Shown here: piece by piece, positions 23,438 through 34,620 of the stretch
How the letters are laid out: every line of letters begins with the position of its first letter
Numbering within the stretch: position 1 is the first letter of the stretch
From: Kingdonia uniflora
Lineage: Eukaryota > Streptophyta > Magnoliopsida > Ranunculales > Circaeasteraceae
Assembly (NCBI GenBank): GCA_014058105.1
Contig: JACGCM010002082.1
Coordinates: 620,001-684,000, forward strand
Reading direction: 5' to 3'
DNA length: 64,000 nt
Translations under genes and position numbers: made by a program
Notes under the pieces: generated by a model
What the model saw: only the letters and a program-made list of their open reading frames with translations
What the model was told of the DNA's origin: nothing
Databases searched by the model: none

Positions 23438-23845
23438 AAGGGTTGGCGACTTTTGACAAACAACTCCGTCGGACCAGCAGGATCAGGGGTGGGGATTGTT
23501 CTTATAACTCCTTCCAATGATCGGCTCAAAAAATCCATTCACCTCAATTTCGAAGTGACTAACAATGTAGCAGAATATGAGGGACTAATTCATGGCTTGG
23601 ACATGGGACTCACACTGGGCGTAGCAGAGCTCTCTGTCTACACTGATTCATTACTGATCATCAATCACCACACGGGTATCTATCAAGCCAATGGAAAAAT
23701 GATTGACTATGTTCCTGCAGTGGTCGAACGAATGAACAAATTTCAGAAAATTTCTATGGAACATTTACCAAAGGGAGAAAATTGTTATTTAGATGCACTC
23801 GCTTACCTCACCGGGGTCCTTGGATCAGAAGCTCGCTATTTATAA
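23438..23845 (+). pseudogene. Archaeal-type second RNase H (aRNH) of Tat element 2
   Basis: This extra RNase H is the hallmark of the Tat lineage: GSGVGIVLITPSNDRLKKSI, FEVTNNVAEYEGLIHGLDM, LSVYTDSLLIINH and PKGENCYLDALAYL. The expected first catalytic Asp (TDGS box) reads TNNS: GAC to AAC at 23459-23461, next to a Gly changed to Asn. The nuclease is therefore predicted dead although the fold is otherwise preserved. In intact elements it complements or replaces the conventional RNase H in degrading the RNA of the RNA-DNA hybrid. Confidence 0.85.
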
Positions 23846-24645
23846 ATCAATGTTATTTCTAACCCTAGTATTAATGCCACCGTAGCCATCGCCACCAATA
23901 CTGGGGGCAACGAGGAGATCAGAAGTGATTTGAGATAGCCTTTCATCAGATAAATTAGAATCCACATTAAATTCGATGGCCCACTCCCAGAAGATCCTAT
24001 AGAACGGCGGAGATTAATCGACAATACAAGAAGATATATTGTCTGAGACAACCTCCTCTACAAAATATCCGTCACTGGTCTATACCTTCATTTAGTGAAG
24101 TAGTCTGATTGAGTACACACGCAAGTATGTCACTTGCCAGCGTTACGGTCTGAAGATTCAAGCCCCAATGCTCGAATTACACTCAAGCCAAGTCACCTGT
24201 CCATTCAGACGATAGGCTCTCAATCTCGTAGGAGAATTTCCTACAACACCAAGAAAACGAAAGCATTTGTTGGTCACTACAGACTAATTCCCTAAATGGG
24301 TAGAGGCAGTCCCTTTGTGCCGAACGTTAGAAGATGAAGTCATCCGATTCATTTGGGAGCACATTATTATTTGGTTCGGCAGACCACATCTTATTAGAAT
24401 CAATAATAGACCACAGTTCGTTGGCGCCAAAGTCGTTGCATTCCTCAATCAACATAATATCATTCACTCCCCATCAAACCCATACAATCCTCAAGGAAAC
24501 GGACAAGCTAAAATTACTAATCGAACGATTGTGGACAGACTCAAGAAACGTTTAGATGACAAAAAAGGAAATTGGGTGAACGAGTTACCACACGTACTTT
24601 GGGCATATCGAACAACTCCAAGAATAACAACATGATGTACTCCAT
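23846..24645 (+). pseudogene. Integrase of Tat element 2, truncated at its 3' end
   Basis: A linker and degraded zinc-binding region are followed by the core at 24190-24645 ([70 protein letters not shown]). The second catalytic Asp of the DNGPQF box reads Asn (24402-24404) and its Gly reads Arg, both G-to-A. The expected Glu in GQxExxN reads Lys. The domain stops at about 24645, where an inverted LINE fragment begins; C-terminal integrase, 3' tail and 3' LTR are lost. Confidence 0.8.
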
Positions 24646-27207
24646 TCTTCGAGGTGGGCTTTAGGTCTGCCATCTTGATTTGATCCCCAGAGGAATCTCG
24701 TGTTCATGGAGTCCAGCTGGTTGCAAGTTTTGTTAGGGAAGGGGAAAACGGACATGAGGAAGGTCGGGATTGATGAGTTAACAGCTTTAATAAGGGTGAG
24801 ACGGCCGGCTTGGGAAAGAAATTTTGCTTTCTAACCATCAACACGTCTGGAAACCCGAGTGATAATCTCCAGAAAATTAAGGTTTTTTGCTCGGTCAAAA
24901 GAGAGGGGATCCCCAGGTATTTTTCCCCGAAAGAATCCCGCTTGATGTGCAAAATACATTGGATGAGTTTATAGTGGCGGTGATGACCATTCTTGCTGAA
25001 GAGGATGCAGGATTTGTCCAGATTAATTTCCTGGCCTGAAACCTTAGTGAAGGTGTCCAGGGCTTGTTTCAGGGTGCCTGCTTCAGCCAGGGTAGTGTTA
25101 TAGAAAACGAGGCTGTTATTCGTGAAAAGGAGATGGGTGATAGGGGTGCTGCCTCTGGCAGTCTTAATGCCGTGGATAAAGCCATCCTTTTCCTTTTGGA
25201 ACAAAATTCTAGAAAGGACTTCAGAGCATATGAGAAAGAGAGAGGGGGAGAGGAGGTCTCCCTGACGAATGCCCCTTCCCGGTTTGAGGAAGCCGTAAGG
25301 CGTGCCATCAAAATTGAAAGAAAGCGCGGTAGTGGAAACGCATTGGCGGACCCAGTTGCACCAAGTATCACAGAAGCCCATGGCATGCATCGTGTCATCG
25401 AGGAAACCTCATTCTACGCGGTCGAAAGCTTTACTAAGGTCGAGTTTGATAGCCATGCAGGTACGCTTGCCTTTCTTCTTCTTCAAGTTATTGAGGATTT
25501 CCTGGGCCATGATGATATTGTCAAAGATTTGACGGCCAGGGATAAAGGCATTCTGGGAGGGAGAGATAATCTTGTTGAGGAGCGGACGGAGCAGAGATGC
25601 CATAATTTTGGTGATGATTTTAAGCTTAACATTGCCGAGGCTAATAGGTTTAAAATGCTCCAGTTTTTCAGGGTGATTCTGTTTAGGAATGAGGGTGATG
25701 TTGGTATGGTTGAGTTCACTCAAGAGGTTCCCGATCTGGAAGAAAGCAATCGTGGCTTGGTAAAGGTCCTGTTTTACCGTGTCCCAGGACTTCTGATAAA
25801 AAAGGGGGGTGAATCTGTCTGGGCCGGGGGATTTGTTTGGGTTCATAGAGAAGAGAGCCTCCTTGACCTCTTCTATGTTGGGGTCCCTGGTGAGCATAAA
25901 ATTATCCTCAGCGATGATGGAAGGTTCGATGATGTTAAGGTCACCGATATTGATGGAGGGTGAGACAGGGTAAAGAGGTCGCTGAAGTGTTGGATAAGCG
26001 TATCTTCTATCTCTTTCCTCCCCTGCCCCCAGGTACCATCAGGACGCCTAATTTTTTTAATAGTGTTTAGCCGTCTGTGCTCGAGGGTGGAGAGGTGGAA
26101 AAATTTGATGTTCCGGTCGCCGTCCCGGAGCCACGTTTCGCAAAATTTATCCCGCTATATGGACTCTTTAATGTCCAGGAGGTTGGTAAGTTGGTTTTGG
26201 AGGTTTTGTTCAGTCGCGGTGTTGACATCATTAGGTTACTCTTTTTGGATATTGGCAATCTGGTTTTAGAGGTTGAGGGTAGCGATAGGTTTGGCATTAA
26301 ACACTTCCTTGTTCCACGTAGAAAGCTCCCATTTTGTGTGGCGAAGCTTGTTACAAAAACGGAGCGGTCTGGATTCAGGCTGATCTTTTTCCCAGACTTG
26401 AGTGATGATCTCCTGGTAACGAGGATGATTAGTCCAGGCTGAGAGGAAGTGGAATTGTTTGGGCAGGTCAAGCCTCTTTGGCTCAGTATTGAGGATGATA
26501 GGACCATGATCTGAGCCGATAATGGGGAGGTTGTGCAGGGTGGTGTCAGGGAAGCAAGAACTCTACTTGGCAGAACTAATAGCTCTATCAAGGGGCTGTT
26601 TAATGAGCTCCTGTCCTTTCCTCTTGTTCGACCAGGTAAAGGGAACGCCTGAGCAACTGAGATCGATCATACTAGAATTGAAAAAGAAGTCGCCACAAGG
26701 GTTAGGAGCCGTTGGGTCAAAAGGGGTTTTGCCGAACTTTTCGTCTTGGTTAGTAATGCTATTTAGGTCGCCAATAATGATCCAAGGAATCTTTACATTT
26801 GGGGCCATGGCTTGAATAGTACTCCAGTAATTCAGCTTGTTCTGGTGTTTGGGGAGGCCTTAGGTGAAAGAGCAAAGCCAGGGAGTAGGATCACTGCCAG
26901 GGGTTTGGTTGGGAATGGGGGAAGAGATGAGGGCGTCTATCCCACTCGGCGAGGAGGAAAGAATAGTGAGGCTGATGTTGGCATGTCAGGCCAGCCAAAG
27001 CCCTCCATCGTGGTTATGCATCGCACAGACGGAGAAAGAGTGGGGAAAACCAAGACTATAGAGGTGCCAGAGGGAGTCCTGGTTCGCCATTTTGGTCTCG
27101 AAGAGGAAAATGATGTCAGGGTGGTATTTTGTATTGTGCGTCCGAAGTTCTCTAGGGGTGGACGCCTTGCTTTTACCCCTACAGTTTCAGGACATGATAA
27201 TCATTGA
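24646..27207 (-). pseudogene. LINE-2 ORF2 fragment (endonuclease and reverse transcriptase)
   Basis: A minus-strand LINE of the same family as LINE-3 and LINE-4. The endonuclease starts at about 27200 (NCRGKSKAS, IIFLFETKMANQDSLW) and continues through 26563-26808 (IIIGDLNSITN, GVPFTWSNKRKG). RT spans 24704-25897 (NPNKSPGPDRFTPLFYQKSW, NAFIPGRQIFDNIIMAQEIL, MAIKLDLSKAFDRVE, GRGIRQGDLLSPSLF). The polymerase box FADD reads FTNN (25115-25123): three G-to-A changes. It ends inside the connection domain (NTRFLWGSNQD, about 24690) with no zf-RVT, RNase H or poly-A, so its 3' end was removed by rearrangement. The large + frames here (25064-25963, 26812-27207) are shadows. Confidence 0.85.
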
Positions 27208-27284
27208 GAACCGAGGGCCAGTGTCAGGCCCGCTTCCGATGGGAGGGTGTGAGTGGTGGTAAGCTTGTGAGGGACATATCCTTA

Positions 27285-28229
27285 TGAGGGTCCATATCCT
27301 TTGGATACCAGTACTTCAGATCTTATTCTCTTGCCCCATGTGGACCCATTTTCCTTTTGTCTTAGAAATTGTGATATAGAACTAAACAAGTTGGGTCAGG
27401 CTCTGGAGCTCACCTTGCATAGCCAACTACATATCTAGTATCTGAGTCTCGGGTTTCCCTTAAAGATGTTTCAATATCGTTGTCGTCAAAAATATTGGCT
27501 ATTACTCCGGTTAGACGTAGAGGATCGGCATTGCACCAATCACCCATTCCCCCCATTTTGTAATGACCAAATTTATGCAAGACTGAGCCGCCTGAAGAAC
27601 CGTTTGAAGATTAGTCGCCTCCTATTCTATTATCCGCACACATTCCAACTTGTCAGGATATATTTTAATCCACAATCAAATTAAAGACTTCCCTAAATAA
27701 AGAACACGTGATTTGGTGGGTTAAATTTCCCAAGAAGAGCTTTAATTGTTTAATTTATTGATTACAATGAATTACTTTCTCAAAACCCTAAGTTTAATTA
27801 CAACTTGGATCTCTCTATCTCTAGATCTTCCTCCTTTCTATTACATAGTCTTTCCCTTCCTAAAGATTACAAATTTCCTAGATACAATCAAGGATAAAAA
27901 TGCCCATAAAACGACATAAAAATTGCATTAGTCGCGGCTCTATTTAGACTGAAAAATTCCCTGTTCGAGCATAAGACTTAAAACAGTCTCTGTTCGAATA
28001 GAGTCAAAACTCTATTCCAATAGACTACTTAGAACTAGTTCTGTTCGAATAGAGTCAAAACTCTATTCCAATAGACTACTTAGAACTAGTTCTGTTCGAA
28101 TAGAGTTAAAACTCTATTTGAATAGGCTGCTCAAAACTTATTCTATTCGAATAGAGTTTTTCTCTATTTGGACAGACTTCACATTTGGTCTCTTTAAAAA
28201 GGGTATAATATTTAGATCCTCCTAGATCA
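27285..28229 (-). mobile_element. LTR (3' LTR, minus) of a chromovirus-type Ty3/gypsy element
   Basis: On the minus strand the LTR starts TGATCTAGGAGGATC at 28229, directly after a purine tract, and ends in CA at 27285. A second copy in the same orientation occupies 31159-31992. Between about 27950 and 28170 it contains three to four roughly 50-bp units with TTCGAA-centred palindromes (TCTATTCGAATAGAG and derivatives). Length 945 bp. Reading frames within it are incidental. Confidence 0.7.
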
Positions 28230-28244
28230 TGGATCCCCCTATTA
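28230..28244 (-). promoter_or_regulatory. Polypurine tract of the chromovirus-type element
   Basis: Minus strand TAATAGGGGGATCCA immediately 5' of the LTR start. The same position in related copies reads TAAAGGGGAGAGCCA (34350-34364) and TAAAGGGGGGAGCCA (51680-51694). This tract primes plus-strand synthesis; here it carries a few substitutions. Confidence 0.65.
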
Positions 28245-29995
28245 GGAGCATTGGGCTCCTGTTCAGGCTAAAGTTGGAGATGAGGGAAAAAAGCCATGCC
28301 CATTTTCTTGTTGTACCACTTTGACTTGCTGAGAAGTTAACCTTTCTTCCCAACTCTGAATGACTTGATACATCCCCGTTTGTTAAGAGTAACCTTTCTC
28401 TATAGAATAATATCCTCTTATAATAAATCTTTTCTTTCCATCCATAAGTCATCAACTGACGGTAGGCGAGTATCAATTATAGAGTCTTCATCTAGGAGAG
28501 GCAGCTCAAAGAGCTTTATATACTCGGCATTAATCATCGAATATATCTTCATAAACGATATAAAATCTAATTGGAATGCGTTGTCGGCAATCTTCTTGAG
28601 TATAGTAAATGAACCATAGCAGATAGGCTAGAGCTTGTTACCTTCTCCCTTTAGTCGTTCCTTACCCAAATGAATCTTCTTTAAGTTTACTTCAACTGCC
28701 TCATGAATCTTATTTATCTTCTTAATAAAATGCTGAGTTTTAACTTGTTTATCTTTCTCCTTTCTTAACACCGTCTTATCACCAACATTAAAATCCATAT
28801 CAAAGGGGCTTTCAGGCAAGTACCCAAGAAAAACTTAAAAGTAAAGCCATGAATTGCCGATTAAAAGTAAACTGAAGATACGGAAAACTCTCATTCCAAG
28901 TCTTAGGATGCTTAGAATACAATCCCCGTAATAAATGAACAAAAGTAGGATGGCCTACCTCTATTTGTTCGTCAGTCTGCTAATGAAATGTGGTACTTCT
29001 CTATAACTTAGTGTCCAACATCCTCCATAAAGATCTCCAGAAATGTCCCCAAAAATGGCTATCCCTATCAAAAATAATAGAAGAATGGAGCACGAAATAC
29101 CTCCAAACGTCTTTGAAAATAATCGCGTTGCTCCATCCCCGGTAATCATCTTCTTGCATGGAATAAGAACTATCATTTATCTAAATCGATCTGCCACTAC
29201 AAATAGATAATCACTCTTACACTTGGTCATAAGTAAACCGCCCATAAAATCTATCGAGATGTTCTTCCAAGGTAGGTTAGGTATTGGTAATGGTAGGTGT
29301 AGTCCTAACTTACGATTGAAAGGCTTTGATATGTTACATAATACATAACCACAAACCACACGAGCAACATCCACCTACATCTTCGGCCAATAGACATAAT
29401 ATCGTAAATTCAAAGGAGCCTTCTTAACACTGAAATGACCTGCCACACGGGAACAATGAGCCTCTTTAATCCAATACAAACAATCTCCACCCTCAGGAAT
29501 ACATAGCAGAGTTCCCATGTAAATCAAACCATTATTTAATTCATACTCACATGTCTTGCCTTGCAGCAACTTCTGGTGAATCACACAGAGCTCCTTGTTG
29601 TCATCATACCCTTTAACATACTTTGACGGAATAATAGGCCGTATTTGTATAGATACCAACAAAGTAGAAATAGTTGGTAATGGGGGTCGAGATAACATGT
29701 CAGCAATTTTGTTGTCCACTCCCTTCTTATAATTGATAATCAAGGTAAATTACTGTAGATTAGACATATACTTTATAAGGCGAGCTTGTTGTAGCTTGGA
29801 CTGTGTAGCTAAAAACTGTAACGGTTTGTAATCGAAATTTACCATAACCTTCTTCCCCAATAAGTAACTCTGCTAATGCTTTACTGATTGATATAATATG
29901 ATGAACACCTTGACATAGGTAGGATAGCTGCATACAGCCCTGGTAAACATCTCAGAATGGTAAGCAACATGGTTCCCATCCTACAATCGGCTTAG
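28245..29995 (-). pseudogene. Chromovirus-type pol 3' half (RNase H end, integrase)
   Basis: Minus-strand order from high to low coordinates. RNase H remnants (29750-29995) come first. The HHCC domain (29375-29743; GVDNKIADMLSRPPLP, IKEAHCSRVAGHFSVKK) follows, then the integrase core start (29177-29374; LPWKNISIDFMGGLLMTK, LFVVADRF, with the first Asp) and MIVLIPCKKMITGDGATRLF (28961-29176). The C-terminal part is FNVGDKTVLRKEKDKQ, VNLKKIHLGKERLKGEGNKL and a tail ending at about 28260. Frameshifts and stops are numerous. Gag, protease and RT are missing beyond 29995. The tail style fits plant chromoviruses (Reina/CRM-like); the exact clade was not tested. Confidence 0.75.
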
Positions 29996-30488
29996 ACAGG
30001 GTAGTTAACCTTAGAATATAGTTTGATAATGTTCCTTCTACTAAATATACTTTTAAAAAATAACTACTACAAATCCTAAAAACTTTCTCTTTGTATATCA
30101 GAAAAATTATGAAAATCTATTAAGACTATCATCTATTCATGATAAAAATTTGGAGACCAACAAAATTGAAAAGAGCCCTAACGTAACTCTAAGTCACATA
30201 AACAAGAACTCAGATTGATAAACGTTAACGTAATTAAAGTTAGGGTTTTTACTAACACTGAAACACAAAACTAAACTTTAAAATAAAACTAAACAAAATC
30301 TTAAAATGAATTCTCTTCAAATTATCAACTAAAAATAAAAATAGAGAACATAGCCTCTCTTTTATAGGACATAAGGGGGTAAAAATCCCAATTAAGAGTA
30401 ATCTAAAAACTAGGAAAAGTATCATCTTAACCTTGTATTGATTAATTAAGAACTCCCTAAAACCTACTAGGTATCCGTTTGAAGTTTG
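29996..30488. other. No recognisable gene
   Basis: AT-rich filler between inverted pieces of the same element family, without motif or long frame. It marks an internal breakpoint of the chromovirus-type patchwork. Confidence 0.5.
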
Positions 30489-30862
30489 TCTTGGGTACTT
30501 GCCTCATAGCCCCTTGGAGCTTTTAATCTTAGTGATAAGACGGTGTCAGGGAAGGAGAAAGAAGAACAAGTTCAAGCTCAGCATTTCATTGAGAAGATAA
30601 GTAAGGTTCATGAGGTGGCTGAAGAACAATTAAAGAAGACTCAAGCAAAATATAAGGCTCGACATGACAAGTATCAGGTTGAATGTACTTTTCAAAAGGG
30701 CGACCTAGTTTGGTTACATTTGGGTAAGGAACGACTGCAGGGAAAAGATCCGTTATAGTCCATTTCTTATACTCAAGAAGTTTGGTGACACCACATTCCA
30801 ATTATGTTTGCCACCATTTATGAAGATACATTCAGTGATCAATGCCGAGCATTTGAAGCTCC
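30489..30862 (+). pseudogene. Chromovirus-type integrase C-terminus (plus orientation)
   Basis: A piece from the end of pol, opposite in orientation to the copy at 28.2-30 kb. VSGKEKEEQVQAQHFIEKIS, EEQLKKTQAKYKARHDKYQV and FQKGDLVWLHLGKERLQG give the coiled linker and the integrase C-terminal barrel-like segment. After a small break come PFLILKKFGDTTFQL and VINAEHLKL. It stops at AEHLKL where a CACTA-type terminus begins (30863), the same site as in the copy at 32475. Confidence 0.8.
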
Positions 30863-31140
30863 CACTACAAAAAAAAATGATTATTAGGGACCAAATTCTA
30901 AAGATGGTGTAAAATTTGTCTCTAATAATAAAACATTTGTGACGGCTTTGAATTAGTCTCTTATATTTTTGGTTTATGAAATGAAAATAATTACTTTGTC
31001 CTTCATAATATAAGTTTAGGGTCTGTTGGATTAGGCAAGATAAAAGAACTAATTCAAAAATAAAGCATGTGGCAAATTTTGATAGAGTTTTGTAGAACCT
31101 TGTCATTCATGGTCATCATGAGAATAAAGATGATGTTCAA
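30863..31140 (+). mobile_element. CACTA-like transposon end (partial copy)
   Basis: CACTACAAAAAAAAATGATT followed by about 270 bp homologous to 32476-32760 (GGGACCAAATTCTAAAGA, GTAAAATTTGTCTCTAATAA, ATATAAGTTTAGGGTCTGTT). The CACTACAA terminus is typical of plant EnSpm/CACTA DNA transposons. It is truncated at about 31140, where an LTR copy starts. Confidence 0.6.
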
Positions 31141-31158
31141 TCATTAACTTGCTTTAGA

Positions 31159-31992
31159 TGGGGGTACATATCCTTTGGGGAACAATACTTCAAATCTTAT
31201 TTGCTTGCCCTACGTGGACACATTTTCCTTTAGCCTTAGAAATTATGATATAAAACTAAACAAGTTAGGTCAGGCTCTGGAGCTCACCTTGTCCAGCCAG
31301 CTACAGATCTAGCTTTTGAGTCTCGAGTTTCCCTTAAAGACTTTTCGATCTCGCCGAAAAGATTGGCTATTACTCTGGTCAGACGATGGGGACCGAAATT
31401 GCAGCAATGACCAGCCCCATACATATAGTCTTCCCATTTCTACCCGCTCCCCCCATTTTGTAACAACCAAATTTAAGCGAGACCGAGCCGTCAAAATAAC
31501 CGTTTGTAGATTACTCGTCTCCTATTCTATTATCCGCATCCACCCCAACTTCTTAGGACATATTTTAATCCATAATCAAATTAGAGACTTCCCTAAATGA
31601 AGAACACAAGATTTGGTGGGCTAAATTTCCCAAGAAGAGCGTCAAGTACTCAATTTATTGATTACAATGAATTACTTTTTCAAAACCCTAAGTTTGATTA
31701 CAACTTGGATCTCTCTATCTCTGGATCTCCCTTCTTTCTATTGCATAGTCTTACCCTTCCTAAAGGTTACATGTTTCATAGATACAATCTAGGAAAAAAA
31801 TGCCCTTAAACAGCCTAAAAATAGCATTAGTCGCTGCTATGTTTGAATAGAAAAATTCCCTGTTCAAGCAGAAAACTCAAAATAGACTCTGTTCGAATAG
31901 AGTCAAAACTCTATTCCAGTAGACTACTTAGAACTAGTTTTGTTTAAATAGAGTCAAAACTCTATTTGAATAGACTACTCAGAACTGGTTCT
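31159..31992 (-). mobile_element. Second copy of the chromovirus-type LTR, truncated (minus)
   Basis: Aligns end to end with 27285 onward: CATATCCTTTGG, CTAAACAAGTTAGGTCAGGC, CTGGAGCTCACCTTG, TGGATCTCTCTATCTC and the TTCGAA-type units at 31890-31990. It breaks at about 31992 inside the palindrome array and is joined to an integrase fragment, so the true LTR start (the TGATCTAGG end) is lost. Confidence 0.75.
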
Positions 31993-32243
31993 GAAGATAC
32001 GGTAAACTCTCATCCCAAGTGTTAGGATGCGTTAAATAGAATCACCGTAATAAATAAACTAAAGTTGGATGGCCTATCTCTGTTTGCTCATCAATCTGGG
32101 GATGAAATACAATATTTCTCCCCAACTTAGTGACCATCATCCCCCATAAAGATCTCCATAAATATCACAAAAAATGGCTATCCCCATCATAAATAATAGA
32201 AGAAGGGAACCTGAAATACGTCCAAATGTCTTTAAAAAATAAT
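31993..32243 (-). pseudogene. Chromovirus-type integrase core fragment (minus)
   Basis: About 250 bp homologous to 28870-29110 and to 52410-52640, recognisable from AGATACGGTAAACTCTCATC, GGATGCGTTAAATAG and the AAAAATGGCTATCCCCATCA segment. It covers the part of the integrase just after the second catalytic Asp and is joined head-on to a + piece at about 32244. Too decayed to give a reading frame. Confidence 0.65.
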
Positions 32244-32475
32244 TGAAGAAGACTCAAGCGAAGTATAAGGCTCGACACGACAAGTATCGGGTTAAATGTA
32301 CTTTTCAAAAGGGTGACCAAATTTGGTTACATTTAGGTAAGGAACGACAACAGGGAGAAGGTCCATTATGGTCCATTTCTTATACTCAAGAAGATTGGTG
32401 ACAACGCATTCCAATTGGATTTACCACCATTTATGAAGATGTATTCGGTGATTAATGCCGAGCATTTGAAACTTT
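32244..32475 (+). pseudogene. Chromovirus-type integrase C-terminus (plus), interrupted by a CACTA-like insertion
   Basis: Homologous to 30640-30862 and 49970-50215: KTQAKYKARHDKYRV, FQKGDQIWLHLGKERQQG, ILKKIGDNAFQLDLPPFMKM and VINAEHLKL. It stops at 32475 where the CACTA-like element begins. The continuation of the same coding region resumes at 34102. Confidence 0.8.
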
Positions 32476-34098
32476 CACTACAAAAAAAATGATTATTATA
32501 GGGACCAGATTTTAGAGACTGTGTAAAATTTGACTCTGATAATCAAACATTTGGGACAGTTTTTAATTTGTCTTTATATTTTGGTTTATGATAGTGAAAT
32601 AATTACACTATCCTTAATAATATAAGTTTAGAAACTGTTGGATTTGGCCATCTCTAATTGTATAAGTTTAGGGACTGTTGGATTTGGCCATCCCTAATTG
32701 TATAAAGTTTAGATACTACTTGATATTGGCGTCCTTAATAGTTTTTGTGCTGGGGTGGACAAAAATGCTGCAAAAACAAAGAGGCCAATTTTACACACGC
32801 AAGATAACTCCTCTTCCTCCGAATCTTTTATTCCTAAACTCTCTACGACTGCGCTAAACCCCAATACACAATCATAACACTAAAACTGAAACTCTAATTC
32901 TTTTATTATTGTTTTCTGTTGTTGCTCTTGGCGATTTCTATTAATCTATGTTGCTTTGGATTTGTGATTTGCTGAGTTTTGTTGATCTTTGTTGCTTGTA
33001 AGTTTTCTAATTTGCTGAATTGCTAGTTATATGTGAAGAACTCAATTTGATAATTTTCTGAATTAATAGTTTATGATTTGCTGAATTGCTAGTTTCTGTT
33101 GATCTTTGGTAACGACATAATTGATGATTTCAAGAATTGGTATTTTTTGATGTGTAGTAGAGAAAGAGGGGAAACAAAACTTTAAAGTATGGGTGGGTGT
33201 TGTTAAACCTATTGGGTTGATAATGGAATCCTCATCTTCCTAAATCCTATAGAGAGAGAACATTCTCTCTCTCCTACTTCCCAAATTGATCTCCATATAA
33301 TCCAACTCGATAGTATGTGGCATCTGTAAATGGTATTGAACTAGCCTCTTGTTCAAGGATTGATTTATATATGCTTGTCAATGTTGTGTGCCATTTTGCA
33401 AGTTGCCCCCGAATGCCCTTCTCCAGGTTTTTTAAACATAAATTATGACAGTGACAAATACCCTCTGGTGTTTTTGTTAGCTCTTGAGGTCAGGCAACAA
33501 ATAGACCGACAGATTATGGCAGTGATGATAAATACATTGCTCGAAGTCTGGAGTCCGCCATCTATTAATAAATAGGCAGGCAGTTCCTACAGTAAGAGTA
33601 CCTATAGTTCCCACACTTGATCAGTAAGTTCCTAGCAAGAATAATACTTGGAGCACAAGGATGAGAGAAAAGTATGGACATGATACATATGTGTTCTCTT
33701 ACAATCCATCAGACATGAGCATATTTCAATAGCCAGCGGCACAACCAGTAGAGGAGAAGAGTGGTTGCACCTTAATGTGATTTCATTATGAGTTGAATTC
33801 GTGTATGCAGTATTCTGATAGCTAGATCAGATTGGTGTGTAAAACTTGTGATTTTCCCTATCAAGTGTGATTTTCCGTGTTTACGCAAATGCACATGTAG
33901 GAGATTTATTTATCCCTTTTGTGTTTATGTAAAATCTCTCTAGGGTATTAGGTTTGATTGTAGTTTCGACTTTGTTTTTCTGTTTTGAGGTATCCCTGTA
34001 TTTGAGAGCTGCGACGTCATTGCGTACTTCAGATGTATATTTTTGAAGGTTTTCAAAAGTTTCCCCGTGGTACTTTAACTTCTGTTTATTGGTAATAG
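32476..34098 (+). mobile_element. CACTA-like insertion with TTT target duplication
   Basis: The insertion starts CACTACAAAAAAAATG at 32476 and ends ...TTTATTGGTAATAG at 34098. Flanking TTT at 32473-32475 and 34099-34101 fits the 3-bp duplication expected for CACTA transposons, and the chromovirus coding sequence continues on both sides. The right terminus matches the inverse of the left only weakly. The 1,623-bp interior holds an imperfect direct repeat near 32630-32705 (TATAAGTTTAGGGACTGTTG) and a short frame at 33360-33575 without a known domain; I see no transposase. Probably a non-autonomous or decayed element. Confidence 0.55.
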
Positions 34099-34101
34099 TT
34101 T

Positions 34102-34349
34102 CTACTAGATGAAGACTTTACAATCGACACTCGCCTACCATCATTTGATGACCTATAGATAGAAAGAGAAGATCCGTTGCAGGAGGATAGTATTCTAGAA
34201 AGGAAGATTACGGCTATAAGGTGGGGAAGTTCGTTCCGAGTTGGGAAGAATGGTCAACTACATAGCAAGTCGAAGTGGTACAATAGGGAAATAGGCACGG
34301 TTGCTTTCCCTCATCTCTAGTTTTAGCATGAGCAGGAGCTCAAGGCTCC
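34102..34349 (+). pseudogene. End of chromovirus-type pol (plus)
   Basis: Continuation of the coding region broken at 32475. DDLxIEREDPLQEDSILERK-like text (34140-34205) and SFRVGKNGQL match the C-terminal tail at 50222-50424 and, inverted, at 51750-51950. Stops are present. The end of pol is followed by a purine tract and the LTR start, the normal order for this element. Confidence 0.7.
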
Positions 34350-34364
34350 TAAAGGGGAGAGCCA
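34350..34364 (+). promoter_or_regulatory. Polypurine tract
   Basis: TAAAGGGGAGAGCCA immediately before the LTR start TGATCCATGAGGATC. The same tract is seen at 50480-50494 (+) and 51680-51694 (-). Confidence 0.75.
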
Positions 34365-34620
34365 TGATCCATGAGGATCTAGACATTAAATCCCTTGTAA
34401 AAAGATAAAAGGATAAGTCTGTTCAAATAGAGAAAAATTTTATTCGAATAGAACAAGTTCTGAGCAGTCTATTCGAATAAACTTTTGACTCTATTCGAAC
34501 AGTACAAGTTATGAGTAGTTTATTCGAATAAACTTTTGACTCTATTCGAACAGACCCAGTTCTGAGTCTTCTATTCGAAAAGAGAATTGTTCAGTTCGAA
34601 CTATAGCCGCGACTAATGTT
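34365..34620 (+). mobile_element. Truncated 3' LTR of the chromovirus-type element (plus)
   Basis: Begins TGATCCATGAGG at 34365. From 34420 to 34600 it contains four roughly 50-bp units around TATTCGAATA or GTTCGAAC, the inverse of 27950-28170. Homology ends at about TAGCCGCGACTAATG (34605-34620), which corresponds to the middle of the 945-bp LTR; the remaining two thirds are absent. Confidence 0.7.

Noticed and set aside
25064..25963. 299-codon open frame on +
   Set aside because: It is the antisense shadow of LINE-2 RT, whose minus-strand frames carry all the conserved motifs.
26812..27207. 131-codon frame on +
   Set aside because: Antisense of the LINE-2 endonuclease N-terminus.
33360..33575. 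71-codon frame inside the CACTA-like insertion considered as transposase
   Set aside because: No DDE, zinc-finger or known transposase motif is visible; too short to support.
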